A DNA stretch of 64,000 nucleotides from Prevotella sp. (GTDB lineage: Bacteria > Bacteroidota > Bacteroidia > Bacteroidales > Bacteroidaceae). Under the pieces are notes generated by a model. The model did not search any database and was not told where the DNA came from. It was given only the letters and a program-made list of their open reading frames with translations. The stretch covers positions 124,001 through 188,000 of the forward strand of contig JAEEWT010000006.1 in assembly GCA_016287755.1 (NCBI GenBank), read 5' to 3'. The translations under genes were made by a program, and so were the position numbers. Below, piece by piece: positions 33,528-42,128 of this stretch (positions are counted from its first letter, which is position 1; each line of letters begins with the position of its first letter).

Positions 33528-35147
33528 TTATTTATAAAGAAACCTCTTTATACTCATTTTCGGCGTTTTCTCAAACGGCAAATCCATCATTTCCACCTTA
33601 CTGATTCTACTATACACAGGCAGGGCCTTGTTGGCGGCTGCGCGGATCAGCTCGGGGATGCTGTTCCTAGATGCTGCATCCATATCTTCAGGAATGTCGG
33701 CATATACCAGTGCCACGAGTTTACCATTGCGGTCAACCACAATGGATTCAACCACATACGGACAGCCCGACAACACCGATTCCACCTCCTCGGGATAGAT
33801 ATTCTGACCCGATGAGTTGAGGATCATCGACTTGATGCGCCCACGGATGAAGATGTTTCCTTCATCATCAATCGTACCTAAGTCGCCTGTTCGGAACCAC
33901 CCGTCATCAGTAAACGCCACAGCATTAGCTTCGGGGTTCTTATAATAACCAACGGTGATATTCCGTCCTCGTGCCTGAATCTCACCAGCCACATTCTTCG
34001 GATCGGTTGAATCGATCCTGATATCATGAACAGGCTTGCCGCATGAGCCTGGAACGAAATCGGTCCACCACTCCCAACCTAACAGCGGACAAGCCTCTGT
34101 CATACCGTAACCCACGGTAAAAGGCAGGCGCATCTTCTGGAAGCATTGCTCCACCTCGGGTTTCAAGGCAGCACCGCCCATGATGAAACAGCGCACCTTC
34201 CCACCGAATGCGGCTAACAGTTTCTTGCGCACAGTACTGTATATCAACTTGTTGACTCGCGGAATATTCAGCAGCATCCTCATCTTCTCCAGTGCCGGCT
34301 TGATGGAACTGGCATATACCTTTTCCATCACCAGCGGTACCGTAACCACCATATAAGGCTGCACATCCCGCATCGCCTTCAGAAGGGTTGTGGGCGAAGG
34401 TGTCTTACCTAAGAAATACACGGTAACGCCATCCACATTGGGATGGATGAACTCGATGGCCAGTCCGTACATATGGGCCATGGGGAGCATCGAGACGATG
34501 GTCTCACCCGGTTCGTTGGGGAAATGACTGTTGGCAAAATCGTCGGTATCGGAAAGGGCACCATAGGTGAGCATCACGCCCTTGGGGTTTCCAGTGGTTC
34601 CCGATGTGTAGTTGATGATGGCTAACTTATCCCAGTTCTTGGTGGAATAGGACACTTGCTCGGGCTTCATCCCCGACGGATGCTGCTGCAGGAAAAGGTT
34701 CTCCCTGTTCTCCCATGCTTGGGCCACCTGTTCATCACGATGCCACAACAAGGTACTGTCCTTCACATTGATGGCAGCCTTGAGCGCAGGCATCTGAGCA
34801 GGATTCAGCTTCTTCCAGATATCCTCATCCGTGAAAAGCATCACGCTATCTGAATGGTTCGTCAGGGCCGACACACTGTTGGGGTGGAAGTCGGCCAAGA
34901 GTGGAACAGCCACACAGCCGTTCACGTTGATGTCCCAGAAGGCAATGGCCCACCGGGCGGAATTACGGGCGCAGATAGCAATCTTGTTACGTTTGGTGAT
35001 TCCGGATTCGTTCAGGAACAGCCGGAACATCTCAATGTGCTTCGCTAAGTCAGCATAGGTAAACGACTCCCCCTCGTAGTCGCACAGGGCCTTCTGGTCC
35101 CAGTGCTCACGGATGGTGTCCTCCAGTTTCTTCAGATAGTGTTTCAT
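33528..35147 (-). CDS. Long-chain acyl-CoA ligase (AMP-forming)
   Basis: 539 residues of the adenylate-forming superfamily. The P-loop-like motif is IINYTSGTTGNPKGVMLTYG, followed by A5-type PFTVGYGMTEACPLLGW and A7-A8 DDGWFRTGDLGTIDDEGNIFIRGRIKSMI; the A10 Lys region near the end is PFEKTPKMSIKRFLYK. It activates a carboxylic acid, most likely a fatty acid, through an acyl-adenylate and transfers it to CoA. No signal peptide. Monocistronic with a TATCTTTG promoter element at 35191-35198. Confidence 0.92.
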   Translation of the reverse strand: MKHYLKKLEDTIREHWDQKALCDYEGESFTYADLAKHIEMFRLFLNESGITKRNKIAICARNSARWAIAFWDINVNGCVAVPLLADFHPNSVSALTNHSDSVMLFTDEDIWKKLNPAQMPALKAAINVKDSTLLWHRDEQVAQAWENRENLFLQQHPSGMKPEQVSYSTKNWDKLAIINYTSGTTGNPKGVMLTYGALSDTDDFANSHFPNEPGETIVSMLPMAHMYGLAIEFIHPNVDGVTVYFLGKTPSPTTLLKAMRDVQPYMVVTVPLVMEKVYASSIKPALEKMRMLLNIPRVNKLIYSTVRKKLLAAFGGKVRCFIMGGAALKPEVEQCFQKMRLPFTVGYGMTEACPLLGWEWWTDFVPGSCGKPVHDIRIDSTDPKNVAGEIQARGRNITVGYYKNPEANAVAFTDDGWFRTGDLGTIDDEGNIFIRGRIKSMILNSSGQNIYPEEVESVLSGCPYVVESIVVDRNGKLVALVYADIPEDMDAASRNSIPELIRAAANKALPVYSRISKVEMMDLPFEKTPKMSIKRFLYK

Positions 35148-35190
35148 GGGTTACCGTTTTAGTATTCAATACTTTCTAAGATATTTTCTG

Positions 35191-35198
35191 CAAAGATA
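35191..35198 (-). promoter_or_regulatory. Minus-7 element for the acyl-CoA ligase
   Basis: Minus strand TATCTTTG, 44 bp before the ATG. Confidence 0.6.
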
Positions 35199-35238
35199 AA
35201 ACTTTTTTACTAACCCACAAAGTTTTTGAGCAAATAAT

Positions 35239-35266
35239 AAGCGCAAGCCGTTTCCGACTTGCGCTT
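35239..35266. terminator. Hairpin after the second guaA gene
   Basis: Nine-base perfect arms AAGCGCAAG (35239-35247) and CTTGCGCTT (35258-35266), loop of 10. The T tract on the minus strand is weak (TTATTATTTG). Confidence 0.65.
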
Positions 35267-35274
35267 TTCTTTCT

Positions 35275-36258
35275 TTATTCCCATTCAATAGTTCCTGTGG
35301 GTTTCGGGGTGAGGTCGTAGAGTACACGATTCACACCGGGAACCTCAGTAATGATGCGCTGGGTGATGTGATGCAGAAGGGGATAAGGAATCTCCTCGAT
35401 GGTTGCGGTCATGGCATCTCGTGTGTTCACGGCACGGATAATGACGGGCCAATCCCAACTGCGCTTGTTGTCCTTGACACCAGTGGATTTGTAGTCGGGC
35501 ACGATGGTGAAATACTGCCATACCTTGCCTTCAAGACCGTTCTTGGCAAACTCCTCACGCAGGATAGCATCCGACTCACGCAGGGCTTCGAGACGATCAC
35601 GGGTAATGGCACCAGTGCAACGAACGCCCAAACCGGGTCCTGGGAATGGCTGACGGAATACCATGTTATCGGGCAAACCGAGTTCCTTACCAACTACACG
35701 CACCTCATCCTTGAAGAGCAGCTTGATGGGCTCAACCAACTCGAAATTCAGATCTTCGGGCAGACCGCCTACGTTGTGGTGTGACTTAACAGGACCGGAT
35801 TCAACGATGTCGGGATAAATGGTTCCCTGAGCCAGGAAACTGATACCTTCCTGCTTACGGGCTTCTTCCTCGAATACACGAATGAACTCAGCACCGATAA
35901 TCTTACGCTTCTGCTCAGGATCGGAAATGCCTGCCAGCTTGTCGAGGAACCTATCGGTAGCATCTACATACACCAGATTAGCATCCAACTCATCGCGGAA
36001 TACGCGTACCACCTGCTCGGGTTCGCCCTTGCGCAGCAGACCGTGATTCACATGAACAGAAACCAGTTGCTTGCCCACGGCTTTGATAAGGAGGGCAGCC
36101 ACTACGGATGAGTCAACACCGCCTGAGAGAGCAAGAAGCACCTTCTTGTCACCAATTTGAGCACGCAGCTCACGAATCTGTTCTTCAATAAATTTCTGGG
36201 CCAAGGCTGGAGTGGTAATGCGCTCCATGGAGGCCGGACGTACGTTTCCTGTTGTCAT
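35275..36258 (-). CDS. GMP synthase ATP-pyrophosphatase subunit-like paralogue (no glutaminase domain)
   Basis: 327 residues that cover only the ATP-pyrophosphatase and dimerisation domains of GMP synthetase: PP-loop [16 protein letters not shown], then [55 protein letters not shown] and a complete C-terminus PKPTGTIEWE. It lacks the glutamine amidotransferase domain present in the full-length GuaA encoded just upstream (start 110 bp beyond this gene). It is not a broken copy: it has its own start, and its sequence differs throughout from the full-length paralogue. It could work with ammonia, with the other protein's glutaminase, or in another pathway using XMP-like substrates. Confidence 0.9.
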   Translation of the reverse strand: MTTGNVRPASMERITTPALAQKFIEEQIRELRAQIGDKKVLLALSGGVDSSVVAALLIKAVGKQLVSVHVNHGLLRKGEPEQVVRVFRDELDANLVYVDATDRFLDKLAGISDPEQKRKIIGAEFIRVFEEEARKQEGISFLAQGTIYPDIVESGPVKSHHNVGGLPEDLNFELVEPIKLLFKDEVRVVGKELGLPDNMVFRQPFPGPGLGVRCTGAITRDRLEALRESDAILREEFAKNGLEGKVWQYFTIVPDYKSTGVKDNKRSWDWPVIIRAVNTRDAMTATIEEIPYPLLHHITQRIITEVPGVNRVLYDLTPKPTGTIEWE

Positions 36259-36313
36259 AATTATGAGTATATTGTTTAATGATTTATCCGGTAACCTTAT
36301 TGCTATCTACTCT

Positions 36314-36329
36314 CCTCCCTTTAGGGAGG
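36314..36329. other. Short G/C hairpin between the guaA paralogues
   Basis: CCTCCC, loop TTTA, GGGAGG, followed by GGCCGGGGGGTGGG. It resembles the central hairpin of the ~190-bp element and may be a remnant of the same repeat family. Confidence 0.5.
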
Positions 36330-36368
36330 GGCCGGGGGGTGGGTCTTATTTAGGGCCAGTGGTGGATC

Positions 36369-38036
36369 TTACTCCCACTCGATGGTCGAAGGGGGCTTGG
36401 AAGAGATATCGTAGCAAACTCGGTTAACACCACGCACCTTATTGATAATCTCGTTAGAGACCTTCGCCATGAAGTCGTAAGGCAGATGAGCCCAATCGGC
36501 AGTCATAGCATCGGTAGAGGTTACGGCACGAAGGGCTACTGGGTGCTCATAGGTGCGCTCATCGCCCATCACACCAACGCTGCGGACCTTACTGAGCAGG
36601 ATGACACCTGCCTGCCAGATCTGGTCGTATAACGAAACTTCGACTTCGTCGGAGTTGACAGTTGACAGTTGACAGTTGACAGTTGGCACGCCTGCTTGCA
36701 AAACTCGACGTGCCTCTTCTCCTGAGAGTTTCACCTTATATTCCCTGAGTCCGCGGATATAGATATCATCGGCATCCTGCAAGATACGCACCTTTTCTGG
36801 TGTGATGTCACCTAAGATACGGACAGCCAAGCCAGGACCGGGGAAGGGATGACGGGTAATGAGATGCTCGGGCATTCCCAACTGACGACCCACGCGGCGC
36901 ACCTCATCCTTGAACAGCCACTTCAGCGGTTCACAGAGCTGCAGGTTCATCTCCTTGGGCAGTCCGCCCACATTATGATGACTCTTGATGACCTTTCCTG
37001 TAATATTCAGACTCTCAATACGGTCGGGGTAGATCGTTCCCTGAGCAAGCCACTTCGCATCGGTGATTTTCTTGGCCTCAGCATTGAATACTTCCACGAA
37101 ATCACGACCGATGATCTTGCGTTTCTGCTCGGGGTCACTTACTCCTGCGAGATCGGCAAAGAACTTCTCTGAAGCATCTACACCAATCACGTTCAAGCCC
37201 AGCACCTTATAGTCATCCATCACCTGCTGGAACTCATTCTTGCGCAACATTCCATGATCCACGAAGATACAGGTGAGGTTCTTACCGATGGCCTTGTTCA
37301 GCAGAACGGCAGCAACCGAAGAGTCAACACCGCCTGAAAGACCTAAGATAACACGGTCGTTACCCAACTGCGCTTTCAGCTCGGCTACCGTGGAATCCAC
37401 GAACGAGGCAGCACTCCACTCCTGAGTGGAACCACAGATATCTACCACGAAGTTCTTGAGCAACTGTGTGCCTTGAAGGGTGTGGTAAACCTCGGGGTGG
37501 AACTGGACGGCCCAGACGCCTTTTGAACTTTGAACTTTGAACTTTGAACTTTGAACTTTTCCTGGAGCGCACCAGAATGCAGCATTCTTGACGTCTTTGG
37601 TGCTTCCGATAACTTGGAAGCCTTCGGGAATGGCGGTAATGGTGTCTCCATGACTCATCCATACCTGTGAGCCTTTTTCAAAGCCTTTGAACAGCGGATT
37701 ACTGAGATCAATGGATTCCAGATGGGCACGACCATATTCTCTTGAATCGGTCTTCTCTACTTTTCCACCCAAGGTATGGGAAAGGAACTGTGCGCCGTAG
37801 CAAATGCCTAAAACGGGCAGACGACCGATAAACTGACTCAGATCTACCTTGAAGGCTTCGGGATCGTGTACGGAATAGGGGGAACCTGACAGGATCACAC
37901 CAATAACTGAGGGATCATCTTTGGGGAACTTGTTGTACGGGAGGATTTCACAAAAGGTATCTAACTCACGTACTCGACGACCAATCAACTGGGTGGTCTG
38001 ACTGCCAAAATCAAGAATGACAATTTTCTGTTGCAT
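36369..38036 (-). CDS. guaA: GMP synthase (glutamine-hydrolysing), with two repeat-derived insertions
   Basis: 555 residues from [17 protein letters not shown]; an upstream in-frame start would read through the promoter. N-terminal glutaminase domain with catalytic Cys in [11 protein letters not shown] and His/Glu in [12 protein letters not shown]-pyrophosphatase PP-loop [17 protein letters not shown]-terminal dimerisation domain ending [10 protein letters not shown]. It converts XMP to GMP. It is some 40 residues longer than usual. Two 35-bp heptamer tracts lie in frame: one encodes [13 protein letters not shown] (about residues 160-171) in the glutaminase domain, the other [17 protein letters not shown] residues (about 449-461) within a longer insertion before [10 protein letters not shown]. 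Both sit where I remember shorter loops in Bacteroides GuaA. Confidence 0.95.
   Translation of the reverse strand: MQQKIVILDFGSQTTQLIGRRVRELDTFCEILPYNKFPKDDPSVIGVILSGSPYSVHDPEAFKVDLSQFIGRLPVLGICYGAQFLSHTLGGKVEKTDSREYGRAHLESIDLSNPLFKGFEKGSQVWMSHGDTITAIPEGFQVIGSTKDVKNAAFWCAPGKVQSSKFKVQSSKGVWAVQFHPEVYHTLQGTQLLKNFVVDICGSTQEWSAASFVDSTVAELKAQLGNDRVILGLSGGVDSSVAAVLLNKAIGKNLTCIFVDHGMLRKNEFQQVMDDYKVLGLNVIGVDASEKFFADLAGVSDPEQKRKIIGRDFVEVFNAEAKKITDAKWLAQGTIYPDRIESLNITGKVIKSHHNVGGLPKEMNLQLCEPLKWLFKDEVRRVGRQLGMPEHLITRHPFPGPGLAVRILGDITPEKVRILQDADDIYIRGLREYKVKLSGEEARRVLQAGVPTVNCQLSTVNSDEVEVSLYDQIWQAGVILLSKVRSVGVMGDERTYEHPVALRAVTSTDAMTADWAHLPYDFMAKVSNEIINKVRGVNRVCYDISSKPPSTIEWE
36654..36688. repeat. 7-bp tandem tract inside guaA (second)
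   Basis: GTTGACA four times perfectly plus GTTGGCA. In frame within guaA. Confidence 0.92.
37522..37556. repeat. 7-bp tandem tract inside guaA (first)
   Basis: TTTGAAC five times perfectly, in frame within the glutaminase domain coding part. Confidence 0.93.
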
Positions 38037-38062
38037 AAAATACCTAACCTTATTTTTGCGTG

Positions 38063-38070
38063 CAAAATTA
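38063..38070 (-). promoter_or_regulatory. Minus-7 element for guaA
   Basis: Minus strand TAATTTTG, 27 bp before the ATG. The rest of the 368-bp gap to 38404 holds only short frames without support and the DUF47 promoter. Confidence 0.55.
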
Positions 38071-38367
38071 CTAATAAACGAGGACAATACAAAGAAAAAG
38101 CGTATTTTTGTTTTCAATTCCGACCGACGTACTTTGGACAGAGTCCTCTCCCACCTTTACGAAGACCACAAAAAGACTCTACAAGGGGCTATAATAATTA
38201 TACAAAAACTCTACATCGACTATATTCACCCCCTAAGCGTAAAGTTGGTGTAAAGATTCTATTATTCTATTTATCAAATATTTAGCTAACATTACACAAA
38301 TTACACAACCACAACATCATCATTTCAAAAACTCTATATGCTATTTTGTAGATTAAAAATAAATCAC

Positions 38368-38375
38368 TATCTTTG
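38368..38375 (+). promoter_or_regulatory. Minus-7 element for the DUF47-led gene block
   Basis: TATCTTTG, 29 bp before the ATG at 38405. Confidence 0.65.
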
Positions 38376-38404
38376 TCGTCGTAAACCTCAACCTGTTTTG
38401 TATT

Positions 38405-39052
38405 ATGTTTGGACGCAACAAAGTGAATCAGATTATAGCCGACCTCGATCAGTTCATCGACAAGATGGACGAGTGCGTTCTGCTATATAAAAATGGTATA
38501 AGAAACTACCTGGAAGGGAACTCGCAGGCATTTGCCGACAACATCAAAGGCGTGATGACCATCAGGGAGAGCACGACCGACTTACGGAGGAACATCGAGA
38601 ACAGTCTGTATTCCTATACACTCGTGTCGGAAAACCGTGTGGATATCCTGCAACTGCTGGAACACATGGACATGATTGTCGGTCAGCTGTACAAAAACCT
38701 CGTGCAATACGAGATAGAAATACCGTTCTTCCCCTCTGAACTGAACGTGGAATTCCTGAAACTGGTGGAACTGGCCTCTCTCTCCGTGGAGATTACGGCA
38801 CAATCCATCCGTAACCACTTCCGCTCGCCTCAGCTCTTGCAAGAGAATATCCATCGTATATACTACTATGAGAAGGAGGCCGACAAGCTGGCTCAGGCTA
38901 TCAAACGGAAGGTGTTCCACGAGATGGAGAACTTCAAGCTCAGTCAGAAGATCCACCTTCGCTACTTCACCCTTCACGTGGAACAAATAGCCGAAGAGGC
39001 CATGAAAGCAGCCGACCTGCTATCGGTGCTGGCTGTGAAACAAAGGTTTTGA
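38405..39052 (+). CDS. DUF47/PhoU-like phosphate transport accessory protein
   Basis: 215 residues, all helical, with two PhoU-like halves: FGRNKVNQIIADLDQFIDKMDECVLLYKNGIRNYLEG at the start and YYYEKEADKLAQAIKRKVFH near residue 160, where the E-x-x-x-D/E-x-x metal-type motif of PhoU-like bundles lies. DUF47 genes usually sit next to a PiT-type low-affinity phosphate transporter and are thought to regulate it. Here the next gene is instead a membrane protein with a DNA-binding tail. First gene of a long plus-strand block that includes an OprP-type porin and CYTH enzymes. Confidence 0.88.
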   Translation: MFGRNKVNQIIADLDQFIDKMDECVLLYKNGIRNYLEGNSQAFADNIKGVMTIRESTTDLRRNIENSLYSYTLVSENRVDILQLLEHMDMIVGQLYKNLVQYEIEIPFFPSELNVEFLKLVELASLSVEITAQSIRNHFRSPQLLQENIHRIYYYEKEADKLAQAIKRKVFHEMENFKLSQKIHLRYFTLHVEQIAEEAMKAADLLSVLAVKQRF

Positions 39053-39103
39053 TTACTTTCTAACACTATAGTTTTTATTTATTACTCTGATAGTTGATCG
39101 CCC

Positions 39104-40666
39104 ATGCTGACAGTATCCATCTTACTAATCATGTCGATAGGCATTTGCTTCGGATGGAGAGAAATGGCCTACAGCTACTCGGATATCCACATCGCTGATA
39201 TCCTGAGGACATGGCCCTTCCTGGCTTGTCTGCTGCTATCCATGACTGTCGGCATGGGACTGATCATCTTACACGAGAAGAGTGTTTTCCTGACTGGTGC
39301 CGATGAGGTGGTGGTGGCTGCGGTTTCTATCTTGCTCACCATCGCCATTCTCTCCACCGTGAATTGCCATTATTCCACCGTTACCGCCTTCTGGGGAGCC
39401 TTGCTCGCCTTGTTTGTCATGAACAGCGGTATGGTTGGTACTACATTGTGGGTGGTGGTTATATTGTCTATTATCGCTGCGCCCATCGTGAGCATTGTTT
39501 GTGCCATTGGCATGGACCGATTGATTCTCAAGCACATAGAAGAAAAGGACACACACCTGCTGACCAAACAGCTATATGTAAAATGGCTGGCATATATCGG
39601 AGTGGTGTTGTGCGGAATTGCCCTCACCTGTAACTATGCCTTGTTCATTGATTCGCTGATTACACCTTTATATAATAGCGGCACCTACAACTGGGCGCTC
39701 TGGCTCTTGGTAGTCATCATGAGCATTGTGTGCCTCAGTCCGGTGATCTATTATGTGTTCCGCCGCCCGGTAAACAGGAGAAAGCCGAAACAGGTGGCTT
39801 CACTCTACGGACAGACGTTGGCGCTGTTACTGTTCAACACTATTCTTCCACTGCTCATCGCCCCGTTGCCACCGGTTATTGTAGCAGCCAACCTGCTCAA
39901 AGAGGGAAATGCCCTTGGCTTGGAACAGGAAAGGGAGATGAAACGGCTCCTCAACACCGTGACCATTGCCGTGGCAACACCGATGCTGGCCTTCCTCATC
40001 TGTGTGATGATGAGATGGTTGTACAGCCGTCCTTACTTCTTCTGGGTACTGGCACTCTTTGTCATCCTGGCTTGTCTGCTCATCAGACTCTCCTATACGC
40101 AGTACAAGAAAGGAAAGCTGTTCAGTCGGCTGCTGAGCGACGAGCTGAAACATCGTGACGAGGTGAGCAATGAGTTCAACCGACTTGATGTCATGGCAGT
40201 AACCTCACAGTTTGACAGTATGTCGCGCGAGATTGACTTCAAACACAAGGAACTGATCGACCTCTCTTTGTTCATGCAACAGCAGAGGGAATACATGACT
40301 GGTGTTGGGAACCAGCTGAGGGAGCTGGCAAAGAATGCTGACATGAAAGGAATCAGGGAATCGCTGGTTGAAATAGACAAGGACCTGCAACAAACGCTGC
40401 GCTACCCACCTGAGATGGAAAAGATCTACCAGATGGTGGAGAAGATGCACCATGACTTTGTATGCCGACTGCAGATGCGTTGTCCGAATCTCTCGAAAAG
40501 GGAATGTAGACTGGCCGTACTGTTACGCTTGGGGTTCTCCAGCAAGGAAATAGCCAATATGGTGAACCTGGAGACGAAAAGCGTGGAGATTAACCGCTAC
40601 CGGTTACGTAAGAAACTACGTCTTGACCGTAGCGAGAATCTGGTGAACTACCTGCAACTACTGTAG
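39104..40666 (+). CDS. Polytopic membrane protein fused to a C-terminal LuxR-type HTH
   Basis: 520 residues. The first ~330 contain about ten hydrophobic segments (for example 36-56, 66-85, 92-137, 160-181, 195-218, 237-264, 284-330). Residues 331-440 are charged and probably coiled coil (FKHKELIDLSLFMQQQREY). The last 65 residues, NLSKRECRLAVLLRLGFSSKEIANMVNLETKSVEINRYRLRKKL, fit a LuxR/GerE-type helix-turn-helix. So it looks like a membrane-anchored transcription factor. Some stretches (TGADEVVVAAV, STVTAFWGALLALF) vaguely recall PiT motifs, and a PiT gene is what one expects after DUF47; a degenerate transporter turned sensor is therefore possible, but this is inference. Confidence 0.75.
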   Translation: MLTVSILLIMSIGICFGWREMAYSYSDIHIADILRTWPFLACLLLSMTVGMGLIILHEKSVFLTGADEVVVAAVSILLTIAILSTVNCHYSTVTAFWGALLALFVMNSGMVGTTLWVVVILSIIAAPIVSIVCAIGMDRLILKHIEEKDTHLLTKQLYVKWLAYIGVVLCGIALTCNYALFIDSLITPLYNSGTYNWALWLLVVIMSIVCLSPVIYYVFRRPVNRRKPKQVASLYGQTLALLLFNTILPLLIAPLPPVIVAANLLKEGNALGLEQEREMKRLLNTVTIAVATPMLAFLICVMMRWLYSRPYFFWVLALFVILACLLIRLSYTQYKKGKLFSRLLSDELKHRDEVSNEFNRLDVMAVTSQFDSMSREIDFKHKELIDLSLFMQQQREYMTGVGNQLRELAKNADMKGIRESLVEIDKDLQQTLRYPPEMEKIYQMVEKMHHDFVCRLQMRCPNLSKRECRLAVLLRLGFSSKEIANMVNLETKSVEINRYRLRKKLRLDRSENLVNYLQLL

Positions 40667-40722
40667 TCAGGAAAAGCATGAATATTATTACTAACATATG
40701 TATTATTAATCTAACAACAATT

Positions 40723-42084
40723 ATGAAAAAAGCAGCAATTCTTACCTTAGGAGCATTCCTGCTGATGGGCAGCAGTGCAATGGCTCAGGAAAACGAGGAA
40801 GTCCGCTACAACCAGTATGGCGTGGCTGTTGACAGGAAGGAGTTACATGCAGAGGCTCGTAACAATATCCTGGTACTGGAATCGAAAGACCAAAGTTACA
40901 AACTCTGGATGGACAACCGCGTAATGGTTGACGGAGCCACCTTCTGGGGTGTAGGCTCCGACTATGACAGGATTGGTAATGGCATTTCTATCCGCCGTGC
41001 ACGTTTCGCCGTGAAAGCACAGCTTGGCAAAGACTGGTATGGTGAGGTGGATATGGACATGGCCGACGGACTCTTTGAACTGAAAGATGCTATCGTGGAA
41101 TACGATGGTGTGAAGAACATGGAATTCAAGGTGGGTAACTTCAAGGAGGATTTCTCCATGGAACGCACCACATCTTCACGCTATCTGCAGCTGATTGAAA
41201 GACCAATGGTTACGCAGGCACTCGCGCCTTCCCGTCATCTGGGTTTCCAGGCTGCTTACCTGCGCGACCACTTCAGAGCTTCGTTCGGAACGTTCTTCCA
41301 GGAGATTGCCGGATCGGAAGAGGCTGGGTATGTGCAGGACAACAATAAGGACTTTGGTCGCAGTCAGGGTTATTCGCTTACCTCGAAGGTAGGCTGGATG
41401 CCTTATACCCAAGACCGTAAGATGGGATTCTACCTTGGTGCCAAGGCTTCGTACCGTACGCCCAAGACCGATGTGAGCACGTCTGATTACGGCGGTATGC
41501 GCTTCAGCACCCGTAACTCAACGAGCATCAACCGTAAGAAGTACATCGATACAGACGTGATTCCAAACGTTCACCACAACTGGCTGTATGGAGCAGAGGC
41601 TGCTGCATACTGGAATGGTTTGAAGCTGCAGTCAGAATGGATTGGTACGCATGTATCGGTTCCTGGCGAGGGCTATAACTTCGGTGGCTACTACGTTCAG
41701 CTGGGCTACGCCCTCTTCGGCGGTCATCAGCACTTCAACGTTGCTGAGGGTGAGTTCACCTCAATTGCTCCGGGAAAGAAATGGGGTGATGTGGAGCTGA
41801 ACCTGCGCTACGACTATCTCGACCTGAACCACCGCGATGTATATGGCGGATCGGGCGAGAACTACACCGCTGGTCTGAACTTCTACCTGGGCAACTCGGT
41901 CAAGATGGCCATCAACTACATGTATTCCTGCAACGACCGCTATGCTAACGGTAAGGGAAAACTGGTTATCGGTCATGACGCTACCGGTAAGCCTACAGCC
42001 GACTTCACCAAAGCGGTTGAGCCGAAAGGTAAGGGCGGCGTGAGCTACAACAGTATAGCCGTTCGTTTCGAGGTTGACTTCTAA
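40723..42084 (+). CDS. Phosphate-selective porin O/P-family outer-membrane protein
   Basis: About 453 residues from MKKAAILTLGAFLLMGSSAMAQ (signal peptide); the longer frame start has no support. OprP/OprO-like pattern: GISIRRARFAVKAQLGKDWYGEVDMDMADG, then EFKVGNFKEDFSMERTTSSRYLQLIERPM and YNFGGYYVQLGYALFGGHQHFN, ending in an aromatic C-terminus (AVRFEVDF) as in beta-barrels. Such porins pass phosphate or pyrophosphate across the outer membrane, though the family is broad in Bacteroidetes. Context (DUF47, CYTH triphosphatase, anion symporter) supports a phosphate role. Confidence 0.88.
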   Translation: MKKAAILTLGAFLLMGSSAMAQENEEVRYNQYGVAVDRKELHAEARNNILVLESKDQSYKLWMDNRVMVDGATFWGVGSDYDRIGNGISIRRARFAVKAQLGKDWYGEVDMDMADGLFELKDAIVEYDGVKNMEFKVGNFKEDFSMERTTSSRYLQLIERPMVTQALAPSRHLGFQAAYLRDHFRASFGTFFQEIAGSEEAGYVQDNNKDFGRSQGYSLTSKVGWMPYTQDRKMGFYLGAKASYRTPKTDVSTSDYGGMRFSTRNSTSINRKKYIDTDVIPNVHHNWLYGAEAAAYWNGLKLQSEWIGTHVSVPGEGYNFGGYYVQLGYALFGGHQHFNVAEGEFTSIAPGKKWGDVELNLRYDYLDLNHRDVYGGSGENYTAGLNFYLGNSVKMAINYMYSCNDRYANGKGKLVIGHDATGKPTADFTKAVEPKGKGGVSYNSIAVRFEVDF

Positions 42085-42128
42085 AGTCATAAGTAATCAT
42101 ATTATTGAACCTTCAAAAATATAGAACG

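Noticed and set aside
38017..38285. Two short plus-strand frames before the DUF47 gene
   Set aside because: They overlap the guaA start and promoter, have no motif and no promoter at the right place.
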